A stretch of 64,000 nt of DNA from CAITNM01 sp021298215 (lineage in GTDB: Bacteria; Pseudomonadota; Alphaproteobacteria; Paracaedibacterales; CAITNM01), in assembly GCA_046309815.1 (NCBI GenBank), contig JBKCOJ010000005.1, forward strand, positions 62,001 to 126,000, read 5' to 3'. How positions within the stretch are numbered: the stretch's first letter is position 1; every line of letters starts with the position of its first letter. Shown here piece by piece: positions 1 to 7,849 of the stretch. The position numbers and the translations under genes are program-made. A model generated the notes under the pieces. That model was not told the DNA's origin. It made no database searches and saw nothing but the letters and a program-made list of their open reading frames with translations.

Positions 1-163
1 TTAAGGAAATAACTTCTATACCTAGACTACTAAAATCCTCTGTAGATTTTTGATGCTCAATTACAATAGACTTACACCCCAGTTTAGCAAAACTAGCTGC
101 CATCTTAAGAGTTCTACCATCTTTTTGAAGAGCAAGAGGTATAATGGAAATAATTGTTTTCAC
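1..163 (-). CDS. Glycosyltransferase, N-terminal fragment cut by window edge
   Basis: The first 54 codons of a gene that runs off the left edge. The product begins VKTIISIIPLALQKDGRTLK and continues with a hydrophobic beta strand, an Arg-rich turn and a second strand (CKSIVIEH), the layout of the N-terminal Rossmann half of GT-B glycosyltransferases. The GTG start overlaps the TGA of the upstream gene (GTGA, 4 bp), so it is translationally coupled to the polysaccharide cluster. Too little is present to name a sugar or a family; GT4 is the likeliest by context. Confidence 0.55.
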   Translation of the reverse strand, partial: MKTIISIIPLALQKDGRTLKMAASFAKLGCKSIVIEHQKSTEDFSSLGIEVISL

Positions 164-1314
164 TTACACACTCGCTTATAAAGCGTAAAAGGCAAGGAAA
201 ATATATATTTAAATATACTAAGAATTTTCATTTTGCGCTGATTATTAGCATAATCAGTATAATTCTTAATTGGGATTTGCATTAACGCATTTAATTCTTC
301 TACTGATAATCCAAGTTTTTTTGACACAAAAGCCTTATCAAGCTCGATGGTTTCATCATTATAAGCTTTTATATCTAATTGTTTTAGTGCTTCATCTCTT
401 GAAATAATGCCTGCTAATACTAGGCTAGATAAATGTGCTCTTCTTTTGTCAAACCCAAAACGTTCTGGCAACCAATATGACTGAAAGAACTTCGTAAAAC
501 GAGATTCATAATGCTTGCCTCCATAGTATTTCCAGCCAATTTCTCGCTCAAGAATTTCTATAGCGTTGTAAGGATTATAATCTATATAGTTCAAAGGAGA
601 GATAACTTGCATCTTTTTTATGAATGGGTAATAAACATAATTTTTAAAAAAGCTTACACAAGGAAATGCCCGCAAGCTTCCCTTGCCAAATTTTTTATGA
701 ATGTCATTAATCTGATCAAGATCCATAGCACTATGCCCCCAAGCTGTAGGCAGAACGGATTCTGAAACAAAATTATAACCGCTCAGCATCACTTTAATAT
801 TATGCTTACAAGCAAAATTATACAGGGCAGCAAAAAATGCATGATCTTGAGGGGTATCTTGATTTGCCACGCCAGAACACAAAAATGCTACTTGCAAATC
901 TTGCATTGCATTCCAATCAAAAACATGCGTATGCAAATCTATACCCAAGGTTTTAACGAGTTTTTCAATATTACTTGTTGCTATCTCTGAGTTCCAACCA
1001 CCATCTACGTGTACTGCTAATAATCTTAACTTAGCAACTTTAGATGCCCAGTAAGCAAGATAAGAACTATCTATTCCCCCACTTAATCCAATAATACAAT
1101 CATAGTCTTTATTCTTATTTTTGTTTTTTAAGGCAGTAATAATAGAATTGAGCTTTTCTTCACGTTCAGGAGAAGGAAGTATAATTTGTTTTTTTCTTTC
1201 CTCATAACTCAAACAATGGTTACAAATCTCATTTTCATTAAGCACTATATTGGGATCAGATGTATCCATTACACATGTTGAGCAAATCTGGTATAAATTA
1301 TTTCGCTTAAACAT
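160..1314 (-). CDS. N-acetyl sugar amidotransferase (WbpG/PseA-like)
   Basis: 384-aa PP-loop ATP pyrophosphatase of the WbpG/WbuX/PseA group. The N-terminus carries four cysteines in two CxxC pairs (CSTC near 11, CNHC near 31), probably zinc-binding. The ATP loop IIGLSGGIDSSYLAYW lies near residue 75. In known systems this enzyme uses ammonia from a HisH-like glutaminase, with a HisF-like partner, to convert an acetamido group on a nucleotide sugar into an acetamidino group. Here hisF-like and hisH-like genes lie directly upstream with short overlaps (8 and 7 bp), the P. aeruginosa wbpG/hisH2/hisF2 arrangement. The assignment is firm at family level; the sugar is inferred. Confidence 0.88.
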   Translation of the reverse strand: MFKRNNLYQICSTCVMDTSDPNIVLNENEICNHCLSYEERKKQIILPSPEREEKLNSIITALKNKNKNKDYDCIIGLSGGIDSSYLAYWASKVAKLRLLAVHVDGGWNSEIATSNIEKLVKTLGIDLHTHVFDWNAMQDLQVAFLCSGVANQDTPQDHAFFAALYNFACKHNIKVMLSGYNFVSESVLPTAWGHSAMDLDQINDIHKKFGKGSLRAFPCVSFFKNYVYYPFIKKMQVISPLNYIDYNPYNAIEILEREIGWKYYGGKHYESRFTKFFQSYWLPERFGFDKRRAHLSSLVLAGIISRDEALKQLDIKAYNDETIELDKAFVSKKLGLSVEELNALMQIPIKNYTDYANNQRKMKILSIFKYIFSLPFTLYKRVCK

Positions 1315-2074
1315 TAAAAATTTTAGCCTTTTCTTTTCTGGATGGGTAAGTAATTAAGACAGCTTTTTTCCGTCCATGATAGACAAAAAGGCTACCAGCA
1401 GCAGCAGCATTAACGTCGGTATTTAAAAATAAATTATGTATATCTGTAAGAGATTTTGCTCCACCAGAGGCAATTATAGGGGTTTTTAACGACGCAGAGA
1501 CCTCCTTAAAAAGCTCTAAATCATAGCCATCTAAAGTACCATCCTTTGAGATATCATTAACTAAAATCTCTCCCACACCTAATTCATCTACAGAGATCAA
1601 ATACTCTTTCCAATTTTTTTTGATGCGGTTAGCACCCCCATTTGTATAAACATATCTTTTTCCTAATATATTTTTCTTAAGATCTATTGCGGCAATTATG
1701 GCTTGAGCTCCAAATTCTTGAATACATTGTTTTAAAAGTGAAGGCTTATCATGCACTTCGGTACAAAATGATATTTTTTCAAATCCTAGGCTTAAAATTT
1801 TCTCTGCTTGCGCAACGGTGCGTATTCCTCCTCCATATGCTACAGGAGAAAACACTTCTTCTGATATATTTTTAAGCAAATTAAAATTTGGCCCCGTTAT
1901 TCTAGCGCGAGAACTTATATCGAGAATAATGATTTCATCAGCCTCTTTCTCATTAAAGATTCGAAGCGTATTAAGCGGGTCCCCAACATAAGAAGGTTTT
2001 TTAAATTTTACAGTTTTATGTAATGTATTATTTTGCAGCAATAAAACCGGAATAATTCTTTTGTTGATCAACAT
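1307..2074 (-). CDS. hisF: HisF-like cyclase subunit of sugar amidotransferase
   Basis: 255-aa (beta-alpha)8 barrel related to the imidazole glycerol phosphate synthase cyclase subunit. It opens LINKRIIPVLLLQNNTLHKT and has the barrel segments EIIILDIS, VAYGGGIR, LVNDISKDGTLDGYDLEL and PIIASGGAKS that form the two phosphate sites. Authentic HisF has CLDV near the start; here the equivalent stretch is VLLLQN. No other his genes are present, and the gene sits between wbpG-like and hisH-like genes, so I read it as a sugar-amidination paralogue (HisF2 type), not a histidine enzyme. It overlaps hisH by 7 bp. Confidence 0.85.
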   Translation of the reverse strand: MLINKRIIPVLLLQNNTLHKTVKFKKPSYVGDPLNTLRIFNEKEADEIIILDISSRARITGPNFNLLKNISEEVFSPVAYGGGIRTVAQAEKILSLGFEKISFCTEVHDKPSLLKQCIQEFGAQAIIAAIDLKKNILGKRYVYTNGGANRIKKNWKEYLISVDELGVGEILVNDISKDGTLDGYDLELFKEVSASLKTPIIASGGAKSLTDIHNLFLNTDVNAAAAGSLFVYHGRKKAVLITYPSRKEKAKIFNV

Positions 2075-2688
2075 GATAAAGAAAAATTTTTTAGCAATTG
2101 CATCCCATGTTTCTGACTTTTTTCTGGATGAAATTGCACAGCATAAACATTATTATCTGCAATAATTGAAGGAAAATCATAGCCATGTTGAGTGGTAGAT
2201 AGAACAATATTTTGTTGATTAGTGACAAAATGATAAGAGTGAACAAAATAAAATCGATGATCTTCATCAATTTCGCTTAACAAGGAAGAAGAACTCAAAG
2301 CATTGACTTGATTCCATCCCATATGAGGAATGCGAATATTATTATTTTCTATATTAAATTTTTTCACATCCATATCAAGTATGCCAAGGCCTTTTAAGTT
2401 TCCTTCTTCGCTAGATTTTCCTAATATTTGAGCCCCTATGCATATACCTAAAATTGGCTTATTATTCTGCCATGCTGTTAAAATGATTTGGTCTAATCCT
2501 TTACTTTTTAATTTCTCAATAAACGGATCAAAAGCCCCCACACCAGGAATAATAATTTTATCGTATTCTGTAACGTTATCTTCATGTTCAATAACTTTGT
2601 AGGGAATTGCATTCATTTTTAAAATGTTAATTATGGGTATGATATTGCCATACCCAGAATAAATAATGGCAACGGTAGGCTTTTTCAT
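2068..2688 (-). CDS. hisH: HisH-like glutamine amidotransferase subunit
   Basis: 206-aa class I glutaminase. The nucleophile Cys is in the elbow GICIGAQILG (about residue 82), and the catalytic His-Glu pair is in VQFHPEKSQKHG (about 188). IIPGVGAFDPF near residue 46 forms the oxyanion region. It would hydrolyse glutamine and feed ammonia to the HisF-like barrel for amidination of a sugar nucleotide. The start overlaps the stop of asnB by 4 bp (ATGA). As with hisF, the polysaccharide context argues against histidine synthesis, though the family alone cannot separate the two. Confidence 0.87.
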   Translation of the reverse strand: MKKPTVAIIYSGYGNIIPIINILKMNAIPYKVIEHEDNVTEYDKIIIPGVGAFDPFIEKLKSKGLDQIILTAWQNNKPILGICIGAQILGKSSEEGNLKGLGILDMDVKKFNIENNNIRIPHMGWNQVNALSSSSLLSEIDEDHRFYFVHSYHFVTNQQNIVLSTTQHGYDFPSIIADNNVYAVQFHPEKSQKHGMQLLKNFSLSC

Positions 2689-4559
2689 GCTTGCACCTTA
2701 AACGTTTGCATCCATTGACTCAAGCTTGCATGCCTCCATACAATTCCAGCATCAGTAAAATTTGGCTTATTACGTAGATTATCAAAAGAAGCTTTTATCA
2801 TATGGGAATTATAAAAGCTTAAATTTTTAAGAGAACTGTTAAAAATCTTCTCAAAACACCATTCACGCATAGGACCAGCCAACCATCGATCTTGTGGGGC
2901 TAAAAATCCAATTTTATCTTTTCTGTTATAAATTTTTGCAGGGATTATTTTTTCTGCAGCTTTCCGTAAAATGTACTTTTGCATTCCATTTTTAATTAAC
3001 AAATCAAGAGGCAAATTAAGACAAAAATCTACTAAATCATAATCTAAGAAAGGAAATCTAGTTTCAATGCCAAAAGCCATTCCATTTCTATCTGCAGAGT
3101 GTAATTGCTCTTGCAAAACAGTATTGCTAAGGCCTTCCTGAATTAAGTTAGAAAAAAAGAGGTTTTGATTTGCATGAGCATCATTAAAAATAGGAGACTT
3201 GTTCAAAAACTTTTTCATCATTTCTTTTATAATCAACATCAGGAGCTCTTGCTCAGAAAGAGAAGAATTCATAGGAACTCTTCTACCTGAATCCATATAT
3301 TTTTTAGCTTCTTTTTTCAAGTATTTTCTAAAAAGATAAGTGTTATAAAAAAGGGATCCAAACTTTTTACTGGCAACCAACTCTTTTTGATAATGTCGAA
3401 AATAATAAGGATATCCTCCTAATAACTCATCTGCTCCTTGCCCATCTAACATAACCGTATTTCCAACGGCTTTTGCTTTTTTCATCACCGACCACTCTAA
3501 AAACATTGAAGCAGATGGTAAGGGCATTTCATGATGCCAATGTATTGATTCTATGTCCGTCAGAAAGTCTTCTGGTGTAGGAGTAATCATATAATGTAGG
3601 CCAGAAAATCTCTTTGTAGCCTCGTCTAAATATCCGCTTTCTGAAATTGTTATATCATTATCAAATCGCACAGATATAGTAGAAGAAAAATTTTGAGGAC
3701 GATTCTTAAAAAGATAACCTGTAATACTTGTTGAATCTAATCCTCCGGATAAACAAGCTCCTACTTGAACATCACATCGCGTTCTATCTAAAACACTTTT
3801 TTCTAGAAGATAAGAAAACTCAGATACTAAATCATTCGCATTCTTAACTTTAGAATTACCATTATATAATGGTCGCCAGTACCGAGATTTTTTTATAATT
3901 TCGCCACCACTTGAAATAATCATCCAAGATGCAGGAGTAAGCTGATGAATATTTTTAAACGGCGTCTCATGATAAGAAGTAACGCTTTTCCCGTATTTTA
4001 AATAATTTTCCAAAATTTCAAAATCAGGATCAGCAACAAATTGTGGATGATCAAGAATTGACTTCATTTCTGAGGCAATAAGCATGTGTTCTTTTGAGCT
4101 AGAATACCCATAAAATAAGGGCTTTTCTCCAAAACGATCTCTAGCAACAAATATAGTTTGCTTTTCAGCATCCCATATAGCAAATGCAAACATTCCGTTG
4201 AAGCGATTAACGCAATCAGGCCCCCATTGTAGATAGCTTTTTAGAACAACCTCTGTGTCAGTATCGGTACTAAAGCTAAAACCATTTTCTTCCAACTCTT
4301 TTTTTAAACTTAAATAATTATAAAGTTCTCCATTATAAATAAGCGTAGCACCTGACTGAGCATCTTCCATAGGCTGATTGCCACGCATGGATAAATCTAG
4401 GACGGACAATCGGTAGTGCAAGAAATAAATATATTTTTTATCTTTAGTCCGAACAAGCTTCTCTCCCCGCCCGTTAGGACCACGATGCTGCATGGCGTTA
4501 GCGGCAGAAAGTGCAAATTCGCACTTTTGAGAAGTTAATAATGCAAAAATTCCACACAT
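2685..4559 (-). CDS. asnB: Asparagine synthase-type glutamine-dependent amidotransferase
   Basis: 624-aa AsnB-family protein. Mature Cys2 of MCGIFALL is the glutaminase nucleophile, followed by QHRGPNG, LSVLDLS and YNGELYN of the N-terminal Ntn domain. The synthetase domain has the ATP loop CLSGGLDSTSITGYL near residue 270 and LDGQGADELLGGYPYY near 380. AsnB members in O-antigen clusters (for example P. aeruginosa WbpS) amidate the carboxylate of uronic acids. Its position between the sugar-amidination set and the nucleotidyltransferase suggests that role, but free asparagine synthesis cannot be excluded. The stop overlaps hisH by 4 bp. Confidence 0.88.
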   Translation of the reverse strand: MCGIFALLTSQKCEFALSAANAMQHRGPNGRGEKLVRTKDKKYIYFLHYRLSVLDLSMRGNQPMEDAQSGATLIYNGELYNYLSLKKELEENGFSFSTDTDTEVVLKSYLQWGPDCVNRFNGMFAFAIWDAEKQTIFVARDRFGEKPLFYGYSSSKEHMLIASEMKSILDHPQFVADPDFEILENYLKYGKSVTSYHETPFKNIHQLTPASWMIISSGGEIIKKSRYWRPLYNGNSKVKNANDLVSEFSYLLEKSVLDRTRCDVQVGACLSGGLDSTSITGYLFKNRPQNFSSTISVRFDNDITISESGYLDEATKRFSGLHYMITPTPEDFLTDIESIHWHHEMPLPSASMFLEWSVMKKAKAVGNTVMLDGQGADELLGGYPYYFRHYQKELVASKKFGSLFYNTYLFRKYLKKEAKKYMDSGRRVPMNSSLSEQELLMLIIKEMMKKFLNKSPIFNDAHANQNLFFSNLIQEGLSNTVLQEQLHSADRNGMAFGIETRFPFLDYDLVDFCLNLPLDLLIKNGMQKYILRKAAEKIIPAKIYNRKDKIGFLAPQDRWLAGPMREWCFEKIFNSSLKNLSFYNSHMIKASFDNLRNKPNFTDAGIVWRHASLSQWMQTFKVQA

Positions 4560-4566
4560 GCTAAAA

Positions 4567-5214
4567 CTAAGTAATATAACGCTCTGCTAGCTCTAAGTCT
4601 TTAGGCGTATCAATTTCATACGCATCAAATACGAAACTATTTAAAGGTAAATATTTGTATAATTGAGAAAAAACATCAGCTAATTTTTCATTGCTTGAAA
4701 AAAGCACATTCTTGAAATAACCTAATCCTAGCCACTCGTGCTCATGCTTAATTTTTCTTGTAAAATCAATCACTTGACCTTTATCATTCATTTCAACAAA
4801 TACGCTATCTTCGGATTTAGTTTTTGTGATCCCTATAATATCCTCAGAAGAAGCAGATGCCTTTTCTAAGAAAGATAGGAATTCTTTTTTATGTAAATAA
4901 ATATCTCCATCTAAAAAAATGTAGGGCCCCTTTATATACCTTAAAGCCAACTGTAAGCTAAACAATGTGCTTGTATGTGCATAATCATGATTCATGACAA
5001 AAATAACATCTTTCCTAATGCTATTAATATGATTAATCATTTCTTCAGCTCTAAATCCAACAATTACATATATGTTTTCTATTTCTTGTAAAAGATCTAA
5101 TTGATATTCAATAAGGGTTTTTTCATGAATTTTAATAAGGGGTTTGGGCATATCAAATCCCAATCTCTTCCCCATGCCAGCTGCTGCTATAACAGCGTTT
5201 TTAATAGTCTGCAT
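4567..5214 (-). CDS. Sugar/polyol-phosphate nucleotidyltransferase (LicC/IspD-like NTP transferase)
   Basis: 215-aa NTP transferase. The signature AVIAAAGMGKRLGFDMPKPL begins near residue 7, with YVIVGFRAEEM and the metal-binding acidic FLDGDIYLHK near 100. It is the short cytidylyltransferase-like form that charges a small phosphorylated alcohol (choline-P, glycerol-P or similar) with CTP. A CDP-glycerol-transferase-like gene lies 1.3 kb upstream, so the two probably make and use the same CDP-linked compound. The start overlaps the HAD gene by 28 bp. Substrate unknown. Confidence 0.8.
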   Translation of the reverse strand: MQTIKNAVIAAAGMGKRLGFDMPKPLIKIHEKTLIEYQLDLLQEIENIYVIVGFRAEEMINHINSIRKDVIFVMNHDYAHTSTLFSLQLALRYIKGPYIFLDGDIYLHKKEFLSFLEKASASSEDIIGITKTKSEDSVFVEMNDKGQVIDFTRKIKHEHEWLGLGYFKNVLFSSNEKLADVFSQLYKYLPLNSFVFDAYEIDTPKDLELAERYIT

Positions 5215-5789
5215 AATGTATTCTCGTTATTAATTACCAAATCACACAATTCTAAAGCTGTTCTAACTGGTGGATGCGTTGCTCCATATGCAATCGCTAT
5301 ATCTGCAGCTTCAAACATTGGAATATCATTCATTCCTTCTCCTACCGCCACAACCCTCTGAAATTTCTTTCTTATCTCATTTACTGCATCTGCTTTATTT
5401 AATATTTTTTCTATGCCTATCACTTCATCTGCTTTTATTTTTGCCGTTGAGGTAAATGCTTGCACACCAATTTTTTTTATGAGCTCATTTACCCATACAT
5501 CTAAATTACCGGTAACGATGAAAAAATTATCAGGATGCTTTTTCATCAGCTCACAAATATTTTCGTACAAAGGAATAGATCTTAGAGATTCTCTTACACT
5601 TTCTGCGGAAAATTCTTTCAACAATCTTACTCTCAGTTTGAAAGAACTTTCGAAAGGAATAAAACCTTTAATCGTAGCATTTGTTAACGTTTCTATTTCT
5701 TCATGTATCTCTAAATGCTTAGCAATGCGCGGCAAAACTTCTTGACGTGTAACTGTACCATCAAGATCTAAACAGATAGCAGTATTCAT
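5187..5789 (-). CDS. HAD-family phosphatase (SerB-like, HAD-IB)
   Basis: 200-aa HAD hydrolase. Motif I is CLDLDGTVTRQE at residues 6-17, motif II is FIVTGNLDVW near 95, and motif IV is VAVGEGMNDIPMFEAADI near 150. The layout and the helical cap between motifs I and II resemble phosphoserine phosphatase. No serA is nearby, and serC is 50 kb away. The gene overlaps its upstream methyltransferase by 4 bp (ATGA) and the nucleotidyltransferase by 28 bp, so it most likely acts on a phosphorylated precursor in the CDP-linked branch of the cluster. Confidence 0.82.
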   Translation of the reverse strand: MNTAICLDLDGTVTRQEVLPRIAKHLEIHEEIETLTNATIKGFIPFESSFKLRVRLLKEFSAESVRESLRSIPLYENICELMKKHPDNFFIVTGNLDVWVNELIKKIGVQAFTSTAKIKADEVIGIEKILNKADAVNEIRKKFQRVVAVGEGMNDIPMFEAADIAIAYGATHPPVRTALELCDLVINNENTLCRLLKTLL

Positions 5790-6517
5790 CTTATTCTCTC
5801 TAAATAGAAATATTTTTGGATCGTTTCAGCACGGTTATTTAATTTTAAATCTTTATACATGTAATCCCTTTTAGCAACTTTGAATCCATTTACAATTAAA
5901 GGATTCAAAAAATTTAAAAGTTCTGCTTCGGTCCTATAAACTGCATTATAATAAGTTCCAAGCTCTTGAGAATAATGATCAATTAAAGAAAGTTTTTCAT
6001 TTAGTACAGATACAGGTTCTCTTAAATAAATTCTGCATTCTTCATTGCACAAAGTTAGTATTTGCTGAATTAGCTTACTGACATCCTCGTCATTCAAATA
6101 AATTAAAAGGCCTGAAATTACAATAAAATCATATTGTGTTTCGCAAATATTTTCTATTTTATGAAGTTCTGTAACAGAACTTACGTAAAATTTATATTGC
6201 GTTCCTAATCCTCTTTCTGAAGCCAACTTTACTAAATTTTCTGAGAAATCTACACCGACATAATTTTCTACATTTTTAAAAAGATCCGCTAATCTTCCAT
6301 TTCCGCAGCCTAAATCTAAAACATCATTTACCTGTACATCATAAGTTAAACTCAGCAATATTTCTTTTTCTGCCATATCTCTTTCAGAAGCAATGTTGGG
6401 GTCTTTTTGAAGCATGGTTGAATTAACACCTTGCGCATCACAAGCTCGGCTATCAAAGAAATTTTTTACATTTGAATATGCGATTTTTTTATCCATATTT
6501 ATTTGTTCCACATTCAT
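5786..6517 (-). CDS. SAM-dependent methyltransferase, class I
   Basis: 243 aa. The SAM-binding loop is VLDLGCGNGRLADLF near residue 61, followed by the acidic post-strand-2 residue in NYVGVDFSENLVKLA and a strand-4 segment FIVISGLLIYL near 130. A DAQG-containing segment (residues 27-30) lies before the fold. It is most likely an O- or N-methyltransferase acting on the polysaccharide or its CDP-linked substituent. It begins one base after the CDP-glycerol-transferase-like gene ends. The acceptor cannot be told from sequence. Confidence 0.82.
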   Translation of the reverse strand: MNVEQINMDKKIAYSNVKNFFDSRACDAQGVNSTMLQKDPNIASERDMAEKEILLSLTYDVQVNDVLDLGCGNGRLADLFKNVENYVGVDFSENLVKLASERGLGTQYKFYVSSVTELHKIENICETQYDFIVISGLLIYLNDEDVSKLIQQILTLCNEECRIYLREPVSVLNEKLSLIDHYSQELGTYYNAVYRTEAELLNFLNPLIVNGFKVAKRDYMYKDLKLNNRAETIQKYFYLERIR

Positions 6518-7843
6518 TTAATTAACATTTAGCAAATCATTCTCTATCAAATCAGCAGCCTGTTGACTAGAACCACGTATCATCTCGATGAGAGCGTTTC
6601 TTTTATCATAGAGATGATCATGATCTGCTAAAATTATATTTTTCATAAAATCATAAATATCTTCTGAGCAATAGGCTTTATAAAAGCTATTCACTAAAAG
6701 ATTACCTATCTTATTATAGGGTGAAGAGTCCTGACGGCACAAAAGAAGCAAAGGCTTGTCAAATAAAACGTATTCTGCAAGGAAAGATACACTATCGGTA
6801 ATAAGAGCATCAGATATTGCAAAATATTCAAAATAATCTGCCCCATCATAAAAGCAAAAATTACTACGCTTTGACCAACCACTTAGAAGTTTTTCATACT
6901 CCTTTAGCTGCAATACGTTAGCTCTTAAAAGAGCGTTTTTCAAGCTTGGATGAGGTTTAAATACGAAATAAACATTCGGAAAAGTTATTAGCAATTTTTC
7001 AATGTGTTCATAATATTTATCAAATGTTCCATAACATGTGACAGAAGAAAGATTTCCCACTGACCAGTGAGGAGCAATAATAACGATTTTATTGAAATTA
7101 GATTTTATATTTTTAATTTCATTTGCTACCTTGATATTATCCAAGAGATCAAATTTAGTATAACCAGTCGTAATAACTTTTGCTTCCTTATCACAGCGCG
7201 CAGCATAATTTTTATTATGAAAATCAGTTTCACAGTATACTCTATAAGCTAAATTATGGACCTCTTGATGATATTGGGTTTCAGGTTGTTCAGCTAATAA
7301 AAATCCATATGGGATGTAACACACATGTGCAAAATTGTTTACATAAGCGCATCTGTGAAAAATATGATAGTCTTCCATATAAGGACAGGTGTAAAATACA
7401 TAATGCGGATTTAACGTTTGCAAATCTAACACTTCTTCTATTTCATTTTCGGAAGAAATTTTAACCACTCCATCAATGCTAATAATTCCCTTTTTTAAAA
7501 AATATTTCTTAAGTTCTGAATAAGAATCTTCATTCCATTTTTTACAAAAATATTGAGGAGCTATAATCACATGGCATTTGAATTTGCCGTTATTTAATAA
7601 TTTATTTATTACTGAATCAAATACGGAGAAAAGGCTTACTTCTTGCACGAGAAATACCACCACTATTTTCTCATTTTTCTTTGATTTAATGTGCATTTGT
7701 TTTAGCTGGTTATTAATTTTTTGCAGATGCCCGAATTCATTTTGAAGAAATGCCAAATCTCTTTCTAAGCCAAAATAATATTTGGGAGAAAAAATAAAAG
7801 CTATATATTTTTTAAGCTTTAAAACAATTGTTTTCAAAAACAT
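6518..7843 (-). CDS. CDP-glycerol glycerophosphotransferase-like transferase
   Basis: 441 aa, TagB/TagF-like C-terminal domain. Diagnostic pieces are IVIIAPHWSVG near residue 253, VYFVFKPHPSLKNALL near 293 (the His-Pro-His active-site strand) and ALITDSVSFLAEYVLFDKPLLLL near 350. The N-terminus has a basic, hydrophobic stretch with an aromatic patch, like a peripheral membrane anchor. This family moves a glycerol-phosphate or related polyol-phosphate from a CDP donor onto a glycan. With the upstream cytidylyltransferase and HAD phosphatase it forms a plausible module adding a phosphodiester substituent. Confidence 0.82.
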   Translation of the reverse strand: MFLKTIVLKLKKYIAFIFSPKYYFGLERDLAFLQNEFGHLQKINNQLKQMHIKSKKNEKIVVVFLVQEVSLFSVFDSVINKLLNNGKFKCHVIIAPQYFCKKWNEDSYSELKKYFLKKGIISIDGVVKISSENEIEEVLDLQTLNPHYVFYTCPYMEDYHIFHRCAYVNNFAHVCYIPYGFLLAEQPETQYHQEVHNLAYRVYCETDFHNKNYAARCDKEAKVITTGYTKFDLLDNIKVANEIKNIKSNFNKIVIIAPHWSVGNLSSVTCYGTFDKYYEHIEKLLITFPNVYFVFKPHPSLKNALLRANVLQLKEYEKLLSGWSKRSNFCFYDGADYFEYFAISDALITDSVSFLAEYVLFDKPLLLLCRQDSSPYNKIGNLLVNSFYKAYCSEDIYDFMKNIILADHDHLYDKRNALIEMIRGSSQQAADLIENDLLNVN

Positions 7844-7849
7844 GCTTTA

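Noticed and set aside
511..990. Two short plus-strand frames opposite the WbpG-like gene
   Set aside because: Both are antisense to a conserved enzyme, have no family likeness and no start signals.
1307..2688. Histidine biosynthesis operon
   Set aside because: Only hisF- and hisH-like genes are present, they overlap a WbpG-like gene and lie in a glycan cluster. No hisA, hisI or other his genes are seen.
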